A program made the translations under genes and the position numbers. Shown piece by piece: positions 9,288 through 18,076 of a DNA stretch of 42,819 nucleotides. Under the pieces are notes generated by a model. That model saw only the letters and a program-made list of their open reading frames with translations. It was not told where the DNA came from and ran no database searches. Numbering within the stretch: position 1 is the stretch's first letter; the number at the start of each line of letters is the position of its first letter. Location: positions 1 to 42,819 of the forward strand of contig SHZJ01000030.1 in NCBI GenBank assembly GCA_009692365.1. Reading direction: 5' to 3'. The stretch comes from Gammaproteobacteria bacterium. GTDB lineage: Bacteria > Pseudomonadota > Gammaproteobacteria > Ga0077536.

Positions 9288-9734
9288 TCACGAACCTAAA
9301 ACGGCTAGTTTCGCCTGAATAAAATCGTGGTGCGAAAGATAGAGCAGGTCGCATAGTTTGCGCAGGTAGTACTCCTCGTAACGGTCGATACGACCATCCG
9401 CCTGCGCCACCTGCCACATCGCAACCAAACACCGGCGCTTGGCAGCGAGTGTGAGATTTTGGTTCAGCACGCCCGTGAATTGTGCCAAAGACACCGAGTC
9501 TTCAACCAGTTGCGCGGCGGCACCCAGTAGTTCCATGGACTGCGCCTCGGAGACGTTCAACACTGTGCACGCCGCACTCAGCACCGTGGCGCGCTCCGCC
9601 GCCGAGATGGACTCGTCGGCGCGCCCAATCTCCAGCAGCAACGCCACCACGGCCAATTCCAGCGTCGGCCCCGAGGGGGCATCCTCTGCGCCCAAACCAC
9701 GGAGCAAGTCTTTGAGTATCGTCAGCATCGTCAT
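9288..9734 (-). CDS. TerB-like protein
   Basis: The protein is a small helical one of 148 residues (start at 9734, MTMLTILKDLL). It has the TerB / DjlA-N-like pattern: VVALLLEIGRADESISAAE in the first half and MWQVAQADGRIDRYEEYYLRKL in the second. Each contains an acidic ADxxI(S/D)xxE loop typical of the duplicated, metal-binding TerB fold. TerB domains are linked to tellurite resistance and to membrane-stress scaffolds, but stand-alone copies in proteobacteria are mostly uncharacterised. An upstream in-frame start at 9785 exists, but the residues it adds have no family character. The gene converges on rsd and is divergent from rsmE. Specific function unknown. Confidence 0.75.
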   Translation of the reverse strand: MTMLTILKDLLRGLGAEDAPSGPTLELAVVALLLEIGRADESISAAERATVLSAACTVLNVSEAQSMELLGAAAQLVEDSVSLAQFTGVLNQNLTLAAKRRCLVAMWQVAQADGRIDRYEEYYLRKLCDLLYLSHHDFIQAKLAVLGS

Positions 9735-9790
9735 AGAACAATTAGTCCTGTCGGCCACAATGATTGATCTAGGCGCCCGCCGCACACCGC

Positions 9791-10516
9791 ATGCTGCCCC
9801 GCCTGTATAGCCCCACGCCGCTCACCCCCGGGAGCGTGATTGTCCTCGACCCCGTGGGAGCTCGCCACCTGCGCGAAGGCTTGCGTCTGCGGCTGGGCGA
9901 GGCGCTGCTGTTGTTCGATGGCCGCGGCGGGGAGTTCGCGGCCAATCTCACCGCTATCGACCGCCAACAGGTGCGGGTGAGGGTGGGCGAACATTACCCC
10001 GTGCGGCGGGAATCTGCGCTGGACATCACCCTCGCGCAGGGCATTTCCCGCAGCGAGCGGATGGACTATACGATTCAAAAAGCCGTTGAACTGGGGGTCT
10101 CACGGCTAGTGCCGCTCGCCACCGAGCGCAGCACCGTCCGCTTGGACGCCGAGCGTGCGCGCAAACGCGCCGAGCATTGGGCGGGCATCGTGCGCCACGC
10201 CGCCGAGCAGAGCGGCCGCACCGAAGTCCCGCCGATCGCCGAGGTGGTCGACCTCGCAGGCTACATCGAACAGGAACGCGCCCCGCTGCGCTTGCTGCTC
10301 GACCCCAGCGCGGGCGTGAGCCTGACGCGCGTGACGCTGGGTGCGGAGATCAGTCTGGCGATCGGTCCTGAGGGCGGCTTTAGTCCCGCGGAGCGCGCGC
10401 TGCTGCTCGCCGCCGGCTATCAGGGCGCAAGCCTAGGCCCGCGCGTGCTGCGCACCGAAACCGCCGCACTGGTCGCCTTGAGCATCCTGCAGAGCCGCGG
10501 TGGCGATTTGGCCTGA
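9791..10516 (+). CDS. rsmE: 16S rRNA (uracil1498-N3)-methyltransferase RsmE
   Basis: The protein has 241 residues, the normal RsmE length. The N-terminal PUA-like part begins MLPRLYSPTPL and includes HLREGLRLRLGEALLLFDG. The C-terminal SPOUT (trefoil-knot) methyltransferase has the family signature IGPEGGFSPAE and LGPRVLRTETAALVAL. SERMDYTIQKAVELGV is also diagnostic. RsmE methylates N3 of U1498 in 16S rRNA of the assembled 30S subunit using S-adenosylmethionine. The gene converges on the AlgR-like regulator gene, with only 7 bp between the two stops. Confidence 0.95.
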   Translation: MLPRLYSPTPLTPGSVIVLDPVGARHLREGLRLRLGEALLLFDGRGGEFAANLTAIDRQQVRVRVGEHYPVRRESALDITLAQGISRSERMDYTIQKAVELGVSRLVPLATERSTVRLDAERARKRAEHWAGIVRHAAEQSGRTEVPPIAEVVDLAGYIEQERAPLRLLLDPSAGVSLTRVTLGAEISLAIGPEGGFSPAERALLLAAGYQGASLGPRVLRTETAALVALSILQSRGGDLA

Positions 10517-10523
10517 GGCGGGC

Positions 10524-11252
10524 CTACCGCAGCCGCCGTCGCACTTCCGGCAGCAAGCGCCGGCTCACCGGCAGCCGGTCCAAGACCTCCCGCAACTCGA
10601 TGTGCGCATTGCCGAGACGGTCTCGCTGCAAGCCCACGACGTGTGCCAAGGCCACCAACGTGTGGCGGTGAATGCGCAGAAAAGTCGCGCTAAATTCCTC
10701 CTCCAACGCGCGCAGCGAATCTTCGATGAGCAGCTCGCCGCCCGCATGGACCACCGCCACATAGCCTTGCGTCGCCTGCAGGTAGCGCACCGCCGCCAGT
10801 GGTACGAGCCGCAGGTTGCCGGCCACTAGGGCGCTGAAATGGGTGCGCGGCGCCGGCTGTAGTCGCGCCTCAGCGGCCGCCGTGGCCCGTGCGGCAGTCC
10901 ACGTGCCGGCGCGGGCTAAAGCGGCCTGCAGACGCTCACGCCGAATGGGCTTGAGCAGATAACCGACCGCGTTCGCGTCAAAAGCGGCGAGCGCGTGTTG
11001 CTCGAAGGCGGTGGTAAAAATGACCGCCGGTGGACGGGCCATGCGCGCCAGATGACGCGCGGCTTCCAAACCATCCATGCCCGGCAGGCGAATATCCAGC
11101 AACACCACATCGACCTCGGTGCTGGCGACCAGCGCCAACGCCTCGGGGCCGCCGGCCGCCTCGCCCACGATATCGCCCAGCGCAAGCTCCTCGAGCAAGC
11201 CCCGCAGACGCGCGCGCGCCAACGGCTCATCGTCAACGATCGCGATGCGCAT
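10524..11252 (-). CDS. algR: LytTR-family response regulator, AlgR-like
   Basis: The protein has 242 residues. A receiver domain begins MRIAIVDDEPLARARL, with phospho-acceptor Asp53 in VVLLDIRLPGMDG and Lys in GYLLKPIR. From about residue 130 a LytTR DNA-binding domain follows, with YLQATQGYVAVV and FLRIHRHTLVAL. Pseudomonas AlgR has this exact architecture and, with AlgZ/FimS, controls alginate, twitching motility and virulence. The start at 11252 is chosen because it begins the receiver fold; the longer open frame to 11336 runs into the kinase gene. It overlaps the sensor kinase gene by 20 bp, implying co-translation. The target genes in this organism are unknown. Confidence 0.88.
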   Translation of the reverse strand: MRIAIVDDEPLARARLRGLLEELALGDIVGEAAGGPEALALVASTEVDVVLLDIRLPGMDGLEAARHLARMARPPAVIFTTAFEQHALAAFDANAVGYLLKPIRRERLQAALARAGTWTAARATAAAEARLQPAPRTHFSALVAGNLRLVPLAAVRYLQATQGYVAVVHAGGELLIEDSLRALEEEFSATFLRIHRHTLVALAHVVGLQRDRLGNAHIELREVLDRLPVSRRLLPEVRRRLR

Positions 11253-12294
11253 CGGGGGACTCGGCGGCCGGCAAGCGCATGGTGGCACAATAGCGGTTGG
11301 GTGTTTGCTCGATGCGAAGCTCCCCTGCGGGGCCAAAATGAGCCGCCAAACGCTGGCGCAAATTATCCTGCGCCAGATGATTGCCGCGCGCGCTCAGGCG
11401 CCCCTGGGGTGGCACCGGGTTGGCGACGCCCAGTTCCAAAATTTGGTCGGTCACGCGGCCGTGGATGCGAATAACCCCACCAGCCGCCAGCAGCTCGATG
11501 CCGTGGGTAATCGCGTTTTCCACGAGTGGTTGCAGACTCAGTTGGGGGATGGCGAGGTGCTGCGGCAGGGCGTCGATATCCCACACCACCTGCAGGCGCT
11601 CGCCCAAGCGCAGGGCCTCGATGGCGAGGTAGCGATGCACGAGTTCAAACTCCTCCGCGAGCGTCACGAACTGACCGGCGTCCGCGAGGCTGGCGCGCAG
11701 CAGGTCCGATAAATCTTCCACCGCCCGCTCAGCGCGCCGGGGGTCGACCCGGATGAGGCTGGCAATGGTGTTCATGCAGTTGAACAGAAAATGCGGCCGG
11801 ATCCGCGCCTGCAGAGCCTGCAGGCGCGCTGCCGCGGCGGCCGCCGTGCGCTCCTGCCAGTGGTGTTGGACATAGAAGTACCGCAGCACCACGGCCGCCA
11901 CGATGGCAGAAATACTGAGCGTGCGGGCGGCAAACTCGCCATGATCGATGGTCAACAGCGTGGCCTCGCCCTCGCGGGGTGCCAGCACCTGCCAGGCCAA
12001 TTCAGCCACCACCGCGGCCACCAACAACACCAAAACATAGGCCAGCAGGCTCTCCCAGAGCGCTGGCAGGCGCGCCAGCGTGCGCCGCGTCAGGCACAAC
12101 ATTGCGGCCGCGGCCATGGCGATCCACTGCACGTACATCGACATCAGCGCCAGCTCCGGCCACGCCAGCGGCCCAAACCCCGCGCGCGCGACGCTGAGCA
12201 TAAAAGCCAACAGCTGGGCCACGCTGACCACCGCGAATAAGGCCCGCAAACCGCAGAGGTCCGGCACGAAAGAGGCGCGTTGGGGCAAGCTCAT
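11233..12294 (-). CDS. algZ: AlgZ/LytS-type membrane sensor histidine kinase
   Basis: The protein has 353 residues. The N-terminal third has four hydrophobic segments (about 13-31, 47-67, 83-101, 126-143) and no large periplasmic domain. It then has a LytS-type His_kinase domain with the phospho-accepting His in ARIRPHFLFNCMNTIASL. The ATPase part has an N-box (LSLQPLVENAITHGIE) and the degenerate C-terminal glycine region seen in AlgZ-like kinases (RGNHLAQDNLRQRL). It is the probable partner of the overlapping AlgR-like gene. The pair is divergent from argH, as in Pseudomonas, which supports the assignment. Confidence 0.87.
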   Translation of the reverse strand: MSLPQRASFVPDLCGLRALFAVVSVAQLLAFMLSVARAGFGPLAWPELALMSMYVQWIAMAAAAMLCLTRRTLARLPALWESLLAYVLVLLVAAVVAELAWQVLAPREGEATLLTIDHGEFAARTLSISAIVAAVVLRYFYVQHHWQERTAAAAAARLQALQARIRPHFLFNCMNTIASLIRVDPRRAERAVEDLSDLLRASLADAGQFVTLAEEFELVHRYLAIEALRLGERLQVVWDIDALPQHLAIPQLSLQPLVENAITHGIELLAAGGVIRIHGRVTDQILELGVANPVPPQGRLSARGNHLAQDNLRQRLAAHFGPAGELRIEQTPNRYCATMRLPAAESPDAHRDR

Positions 12295-12386
12295 AGACTG
12301 ACCGTCGTCGTCTCAAAAGCGGGTTGGTAGTGTGTTGAGTGTCGGGGGGCTAGTAATGCCCGTCAATCACTGACGCGCCCCTAAGA

Positions 12387-12421
12387 TATACTGCACCCCC
12401 CCCCCAGCCAGAGTCGCCTTG
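12387..12421 (+). promoter_or_regulatory. Possible argH -10 box and C10 homopolymer in the argH leader
   Basis: A tatact hexamer at 12387-12392 resembles a -10 box, but no good -35 hexamer lies 16-18 bp upstream. Bases 12396-12405 are ten consecutive C residues, 16 bp before the argH ATG. The tract lies in the divergent argH/algZ intergenic region (12295-12421). The promoter call is weak; the homopolymer is certain. Confidence 0.3.
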
Positions 12422-13849
12422 ATGACCCCACCTGATGCCGTGTCCCCGCCCCCTGAACAGGCTGCCGACAAGCCTTGGGGTGGTCGCTTCGAGACTCCTA
12501 CCGATGTGTTCGTCGAGGCATTCACCGCCTCCGTGCAGTTTGATCGACGGCTCTACGCGCAGGACATCCAGGGCTCGATCGCCCACGCCACGATGCTGGC
12601 CGCCACCGGCGTGCTGCAGCAGTCCGAGCGCGACCAAATCGTCGCGGGGCTGGAGGCGATTCGGGTCGATATCGAAGCGGGCAATTTCAGCTGGTCGGTC
12701 GCGCTGGAAGACGTCCATATGAACATCGAAAGCGCGCTCACTGCGCGACTCGGGGAGGTCGGCAAAAAGCTCCACACCGCGCGTTCTCGTAACGACCAAG
12801 TGGCGACCGATATTCGGCTTTATTTACGCGCTCAAATTGATTTTCTAACCCGCTCGCTAGAGCGCCTGCTGGGCGCATTGGTCGACCTCGCCGAACGCGA
12901 AGCCGACACCATCCTGCCCGGTTTCACGCATCTGCAAGCAGCCCAGCCGATTTCATTCGGCCATCACTTATTGGCTTGGTTTGAAATGTTGCTGCGCGAT
13001 CGCGAGCGCCTCGCCGACTGCCGTAAGCGGGTCGACAGCCTCCCCCTAGGGGCCGGTGCACTGGCCGGCACCACGTTCCCCATCGACCGCGAACTCACCG
13101 CCCAGCTGTTGGGCTTTACGCGCATTTGCGAGAACTCTCTGGATGCGGTCGCGGATCGCGATTTTGCCATCGAGTTTTGCGCCTGCGCGGCCCTGATGAT
13201 GGTGCATTTCTCCCGGATGGCGGAAGAAATGGTGCTGTGGAGTTCCCAGCAGTTTGGTTTCATCGAACTGGCAGACGCTTTCTGTACCGGTTCTAGCATG
13301 ATGCCGCAAAAGAAAAATCCCGATGTGCCAGAGCTGGTGCGCGGCAAATCGGGGCGCGTCGTGGGCCATCTCATGGCGCTCATCACCCTGATGAAGAGCC
13401 AGCCGCTGGCCTACAACAAGGACAACCAAGAAGACAAAGAACCGCTGTTCGATACCGTGGACACGCTGGCTGGGTGTCTGCGGGCGTTTGGCGATCTGGT
13501 CCCAACGATCAGCGTGCGCCGGGAGCGCATGCGCGAGGCGACCCGCGCGGGCTTCACCACGGCCACCGATTTTGCGGACTACCTCGTGCGGCTGGGGGTG
13601 CCGTTCCGCGATGCCCACGCCGTGGTGGGCGCGGCCGTGCGCCAGGCCATCGCGCGCGGCATTGAGCTGGGCGATCTGAGCCTCGAAGAACTGCAAGCAT
13701 TAGAACCGCGCATCAACGCCGAGGTCTATGCGGCGCTGGATCTCGACACGGCGCTCGCGGCCCGCGACCACCGGGGTGGAACGGCGCCGGGGCGGGTGCG
13801 CGCCGCCTGTGCGGCGGCCCGCATCCGCCTGCAAACCGTAGGCTGCTAA
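12422..13849 (+). CDS. argH: Argininosuccinate lyase
   Basis: The protein has 475 residues and belongs to the fumarase/aspartase superfamily. It has the signature [20 protein letters not shown], whose flexible loop carries the catalytic Ser. Other blocks are KPWGGRF at the N-terminus, [19 protein letters not shown], and [19 protein letters not shown] with the catalytic His. ArgH splits argininosuccinate into arginine and fumarate, the last step of arginine synthesis, in the cytoplasm as a tetramer. ATG 12422 is preferred; a TTG lies one codon upstream. The 15-residue Pro-rich N-terminal extension before KPWGGRF is slightly long. argH divergent from an algZ-type kinase is a known gammaproteobacterial arrangement. 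Confidence 0.96.
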   Translation: MTPPDAVSPPPEQAADKPWGGRFETPTDVFVEAFTASVQFDRRLYAQDIQGSIAHATMLAATGVLQQSERDQIVAGLEAIRVDIEAGNFSWSVALEDVHMNIESALTARLGEVGKKLHTARSRNDQVATDIRLYLRAQIDFLTRSLERLLGALVDLAEREADTILPGFTHLQAAQPISFGHHLLAWFEMLLRDRERLADCRKRVDSLPLGAGALAGTTFPIDRELTAQLLGFTRICENSLDAVADRDFAIEFCACAALMMVHFSRMAEEMVLWSSQQFGFIELADAFCTGSSMMPQKKNPDVPELVRGKSGRVVGHLMALITLMKSQPLAYNKDNQEDKEPLFDTVDTLAGCLRAFGDLVPTISVRRERMREATRAGFTTATDFADYLVRLGVPFRDAHAVVGAAVRQAIARGIELGDLSLEELQALEPRINAEVYAALDLDTALAARDHRGGTAPGRVRAACAAARIRLQTVGC

Positions 13850-13866
13850 GTAGCCCACTGGCCCGT

Positions 13867-16800
13867 ATGAAAATCCTCCAGCGTGTACTCCTCATTGGCG
13901 GACTCTTGCTGCTCGTGGGTGTGGGCGGGCTCGTGGCGGTTCTGGCGACCCTCGATCCCAACGCCTACAAAGCCGAAATTGAAACCGTCTTCGCCCGTCA
14001 AACGGGGCGCAAGCTCACCCTAGAAGGACCACTCGAACTGGCCTGGTGGCCACGGGTCAGATTGCGCGTGGGCGTGCTGTCGCTGGCGAACGCGCAGGGC
14101 TTCGAACCCCCGAATATGATGGAGGTACGCGACCTCGAACTCGCCGTGCCCACGCTGTCGCTGCTGCGCGGACGCATCACCATGGACACCGCCAAGATTC
14201 ATGGCCTGACCCTGCAATTGACGCGCAACGCCGCCGGGCTAAGCAATTGGGAGGGGCTGCTGGAAGACCCGCAAAAATCACCCCCCTCGGGGGCCGGCGC
14301 GCTGGCGGCGTTGGCCTGGAGCGGCGTGGCCCTAGGCGGCGTTGACATCGAACAGGCCACGCTGCGCTGGCAGGACCTCCAGACCGGCCGCGACCTGCTG
14401 CTCGGTGCCGTGCAGGCTAAGACCGGGCCGCTGGCGTTCGACACGCCGGTGGACTTCGCAGTGCAGGCCCAGGTGCGCTCGAGCCTGCCCGCCGTGGTCG
14501 GCGACACCACCCTCACCGGCACCGTCACCTTCCAGCCCCGCCAACAGCGCTATCTCATCACGCCGCTGGAGATTGGGGTCACGCTGCATGGGAAAGACCT
14601 GCCCGGAGGCCAGTCGACCATCTCCCTGCGGGCGAATAGCGACCTGAATTTCGGCGCCGGAACGGCCCAGTTCACCGCCATCAAGGGGCAGGGACTGGGC
14701 GTGACAGCCGCGGGTACGCTGGCGCTCGACCATCTAGACACCCCCCACAGCGGCGGCCGGGGCGAGCTGACGCTCCAAGCACCCGACCTCGCCGTGGTGT
14801 TCAAGGCGTTTGATCTGCCGGGTGCGGCGCGGCTCGCCGGGGTGAAAAATCGCGCATTGTCGCTCCAAACGCAAATCAGCGTCGCGGGTAAACGCGGCGA
14901 AATCCACTGTCCGCAATTCACGGCCCAGCTACTCGGCGGGGAGCTTAACGGCGAACTCAACGCCACGGGTCTCAACACCTCACAGCCAGTGATCCAAGGG
15001 CGGCTCGCGGCCCACAGCGCGCAAATGAGCGACTTACTGCTCATTGCCCATGAATGGGCGGGGGGGGACGCCCAAGCGGCGCGGGTGTTGGGCAAAGCAC
15101 TGGCAGGCACCACCGCGCGCGACTTCCAGCTGGCCGCGGTGATGGATGTCGATGTCAGCGTCGGCCGGGTGAGCGTGCCAACGCTGCACGCGACCCTGTT
15201 CGACAACACCTTGACCGGCAACGTGACGCCCACCGGTGGTCAGCCCGGGAAGCCAGCCTTCAGCGCCACGCTCGCCGCCAGCGGCCCCAATCTGCCGCTG
15301 CTGCTGCTCGTCACAGAACTGCTGCGCGGCACCCCGAGCGCCGCGCTGGAGCCGCGTCTGGCGAACCTGCAAGCCAGCGCAGATCGCAGCTATCGGGTGT
15401 CGGCGCAGCTGGCGGCAGACTTTGGCGCAGACCGCCTCTCTCTCACCCAGTTCAGCGGCAGGCTGCTCGGCAATCAGGCCGAATTGAGCCTGAACGCCCG
15501 CAATCTGAGCGGCGGTAGCCCCGCCATCACCGGGACACTGCAAGCCGCCGGCCCCAATTTGGCGGCCCTGTTGGCACTCACGCAGGACCTCCCCGCCACG
15601 CAGACCCTGCTGGATGCGCTGCCGGAGCCCAGCGCCAAAGCCTACACCTTGGCCGCGCACTTCGCGGCGGATTGGGCCACAGGGCAGGCCCAGGTGGCGG
15701 CGCTGGCAGCCAGTTTTTTGGGTCTGAATCTGGCCGCCGAGGTGCAGGTCGAGCAATTCATCCGACCCGACCGAACCCTGCACGGGCAGGCGCGCCTGGT
15801 CAGTCTGGCACCCAACGCGCTGCTGGCCGCCAGTGGCTATCCGGTGCTCGCTGCGGGGCTGCAAGAATTGGCGGTGGAAACAGACTTTAGCGCCACCGCG
15901 AGCGAGCTGACGTTCGCACCCATCGACGCACAAGGCGACTGGCGAGGCTCGAAAGGGCAAGCGCCCCTGAGCGTTACCTTGCACACCGACAGCGCCAAAG
16001 TGAACCTCGAGCGCGCCACCGCGTGGGTGAAAAGTCTCACCCTGAGCGCGCCGGGTCTGTCGCTCACCGCCTCACTAGACGCCGAACAGCTGCGAACGGC
16101 GCCGACTTGGAGCGGCCAAATCAACCTCCCACCGTTCAATTTGCGGGCGCTGATTGGCCGCCTGGGACTGGCCATGCCCACGCTCGCCGATGCGCAAACT
16201 TGGACCCGGGTCGGGGTAGAGGCGGTGTTCAAGGGCACGCCCAGCAGCCTAAGCCTAGACCAACTGCGGGCGCGGATAGACGATACCAGCCTCAACGGGG
16301 AGGTGGCGCTGACCGATTTCCAGCGCCCGGACGTGCGCTTTGACCTCCGACTGGACCAACTCAATCTAGCGCGCTATCTGGCGCCGCGGGAGAACGCGGG
16401 GAAGGCGCGCCCGGTCACGCCCGAAACCCTCGCGATCGCCGTCGCGACGCTGCCGGTGGAAGGCCTGCAGGCGTTGGTTCTAGAGGGCGCGTTAGGGCTC
16501 GAAACCCTGACGCTGTCGGGTGCGCGGCTCAGTCAGGTCAAAATTAACGCCCACGCGCGCGACGGACTACTGGCCATAGACCCGGCCACCGCCGACCTGT
16601 ATCAGGGCAAATACAGCGGCGTGGCAAGCCTGAACGTGCAGGGGCCACAGCCCGAACTCAGCATCAACACCAACCTCGCCAAAGTGGCTATCGAGCCTCT
16701 ACTCGCCGACCTCACCGACACCCGCCGGCTGGGTGGCAATCTCAACCTGGAAGCGCGCCTCACCGCCAGTGGACACAGCGCCCAGGAGCTGTTTAAAACC

Positions 16801-17316
16801 CTGAGCGGGCAAGCCACTTTTGCACTCCAGAAAGGCCGGCTTCGCGGCGCCGATCTACCCGGGCTCCTCAGCGCCGCGCAGACGCTAATCAAAGGCCACG
16901 CCCCCCCCCTGTCGATGGGTGGGGAAACACGGTTCGATGCGCTGACCGGCACCTTAGAAATTCGCGACGGCGCCGTGTTCAACGACGACCTCCGCATGGA
17001 CGGCGAGGGTTTTAAACTCACCGGGGAAGGCATGCTCGTTAAGCTCAAAGACGCCACCATCCGCTATGACGCCAGTCTGGCCATGACCCCCGGCCGCGTA
17101 CCGGCGAGCGGCGTGGCCCTGAGCCGCTATGCAATTCCAATCCGCTGCCGCGGGGTCCTCTCCGCGACCAGCTGTAAGCCTGATCTGAAGAACCTCAAGG
17201 GCGTCAAGCACGGCCTGCACAGCTTGGAGGACGGCTTGAGAAAGCTTGGTCGAGGAAAACCGCGCACACCGGGGAAACCCCCTAAAGACGGCGGCAACGC
17301 GGGCGGGGAAAACTGA
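13867..17316 (+). CDS. AsmA-family inner-membrane-anchored protein
   Basis: The protein has 1149 residues. An N-terminal signal-anchor (VLLIGGLLLLVGVGGLVAVLA, about 7-27) is followed by the AsmA N-terminal pattern LDPNAYKAEIE and GRKLTLEGPLELAWWPRVRL. A long repetitive beta-rich body follows, and then an AsmA C-terminal domain with LSGQATFALQKGRLRGADLP and MDGEGFKLTGEGML. The C-terminus is Lys/Gly/Pro-rich and disordered. AsmA-like proteins are periplasm-spanning bridge-like proteins implicated in phospholipid transport to the outer membrane. The protein is longer than E. coli AsmA (about 620 residues) and nearer to long AsmA-like forms. It starts 17 bp after argH and may be co-transcribed with it. 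Confidence 0.88.
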   Translation: MKILQRVLLIGGLLLLVGVGGLVAVLATLDPNAYKAEIETVFARQTGRKLTLEGPLELAWWPRVRLRVGVLSLANAQGFEPPNMMEVRDLELAVPTLSLLRGRITMDTAKIHGLTLQLTRNAAGLSNWEGLLEDPQKSPPSGAGALAALAWSGVALGGVDIEQATLRWQDLQTGRDLLLGAVQAKTGPLAFDTPVDFAVQAQVRSSLPAVVGDTTLTGTVTFQPRQQRYLITPLEIGVTLHGKDLPGGQSTISLRANSDLNFGAGTAQFTAIKGQGLGVTAAGTLALDHLDTPHSGGRGELTLQAPDLAVVFKAFDLPGAARLAGVKNRALSLQTQISVAGKRGEIHCPQFTAQLLGGELNGELNATGLNTSQPVIQGRLAAHSAQMSDLLLIAHEWAGGDAQAARVLGKALAGTTARDFQLAAVMDVDVSVGRVSVPTLHATLFDNTLTGNVTPTGGQPGKPAFSATLAASGPNLPLLLLVTELLRGTPSAALEPRLANLQASADRSYRVSAQLAADFGADRLSLTQFSGRLLGNQAELSLNARNLSGGSPAITGTLQAAGPNLAALLALTQDLPATQTLLDALPEPSAKAYTLAAHFAADWATGQAQVAALAASFLGLNLAAEVQVEQFIRPDRTLHGQARLVSLAPNALLAASGYPVLAAGLQELAVETDFSATASELTFAPIDAQGDWRGSKGQAPLSVTLHTDSAKVNLERATAWVKSLTLSAPGLSLTASLDAEQLRTAPTWSGQINLPPFNLRALIGRLGLAMPTLADAQTWTRVGVEAVFKGTPSSLSLDQLRARIDDTSLNGEVALTDFQRPDVRFDLRLDQLNLARYLAPRENAGKARPVTPETLAIAVATLPVEGLQALVLEGALGLETLTLSGARLSQVKINAHARDGLLAIDPATADLYQGKYSGVASLNVQGPQPELSINTNLAKVAIEPLLADLTDTRRLGGNLNLEARLTASGHSAQELFKTLSGQATFALQKGRLRGADLPGLLSAAQTLIKGHAPPLSMGGETRFDALTGTLEIRDGAVFNDDLRMDGEGFKLTGEGMLVKLKDATIRYDASLAMTPGRVPASGVALSRYAIPIRCRGVLSATSCKPDLKNLKGVKHGLHSLEDGLRKLGRGKPRTPGKPPKDGGNAGGEN

Positions 17317-17497
17317 AAACTCGGCCGGGAAAACTCACCACCGTCCCGGAATTGTCGCCCCCAGAGGGACCCGCTGGGGACCGCCATCGACCGGGCCATC
17401 ACCGTGGGAAGTCTTGGGGGGAAGAAATCTTGCGACACGCAGGCAACACCAGCCCCAGTAGCCAGCCGGGTGCGACCTTGAAGAAGAAGCTGACATT

Positions 17498-18076
17498 CTG
17501 ACCCAGTCGAAAAATCTGCGCCTCACGAGCGGCCTGCTGCTGGCCTGTTGGTGGGGACTGACGGCAGCTAGCACGCTGGAGAGCGTGACCTTCGAAGTCC
17601 ACGACAATCAGTACCAGTATCGCTTTAGTGCACGCCTCGAGGCGCCGGTGGATGCGGTGCGCGCCGTGGTCACCGACATCGAGCGACTGACCCGAATCAA
17701 CGACCACATCACCTCGTCGCGGGTGTTGTTCTACTATCAGGATGGCTCGTATCGGCGCCAACTGCGCCTGATCGAGTGCGTCTTGGTGTTCTGTTTCAAA
17801 ATCGATTTCGTCGAACGCGTCGTGCTGCAGACCAACGGCGATATCCACACCACCATCATTCCGGGCGCGGGTAATTTTCGCGACGGCGAGACGCTGTGGG
17901 AAATTGTAGCCCTGCCCGATGGTGCCACCCGGATTGTGATGAGCGCCACCCAGCGCCCCGATTTCTGGATTCCGCCGGTGCTGGGGCCGCTGCTGCTCAA
18001 ACGGGCTTTGGTGAGTGAAGTCGTCGAAACCATGACCAAAATTGAGCAAATCGCGCATGCTGCCAGCCTTCTGTGA
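17498..18076 (+). CDS. Exported SRPBCC (START/polyketide-cyclase-like) protein with a non-standard start
   Basis: From GTG 17585 the reading frame gives 163 residues of an SRPBCC lipid/ligand-binding fold: YRFSARLEAPVDAVRAVVTD, ETLWEIVALPDGATRI, RPDFWIPPVLGPLLLKRAL. The frame stays open upstream to a TAG at 17459. The upstream codons read as a signal peptide: SKNLRL, then GLLLACWWGLTA, then a TAAS cleavage-like site. No ATG, GTG or TTG lies in that upstream stretch, only CTG (17498) and ATT (17495), after a purine-rich gaagaagaag. The 17498 start is therefore an inference from the signal peptide; GTG 17585 is the conservative alternative and would give a cytoplasmic protein. It lies between asmA and mutY and overlaps mutY by about 20 bp. 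Ligand unknown. Confidence 0.7.
   Translation: MTQSKNLRLTSGLLLACWWGLTAASTLESVTFEVHDNQYQYRFSARLEAPVDAVRAVVTDIERLTRINDHITSSRVLFYYQDGSYRRQLRLIECVLVFCFKIDFVERVVLQTNGDIHTTIIPGAGNFRDGETLWEIVALPDGATRIVMSATQRPDFWIPPVLGPLLLKRALVSEVVETMTKIEQIAHAASLL

Noticed and set aside
15034..15984. A 316-codon minus-strand frame inside the AsmA gene
   Set aside because: Shadow of a well-supported gene with low-complexity Gln/Arg/Gly composition and no recognisable fold.
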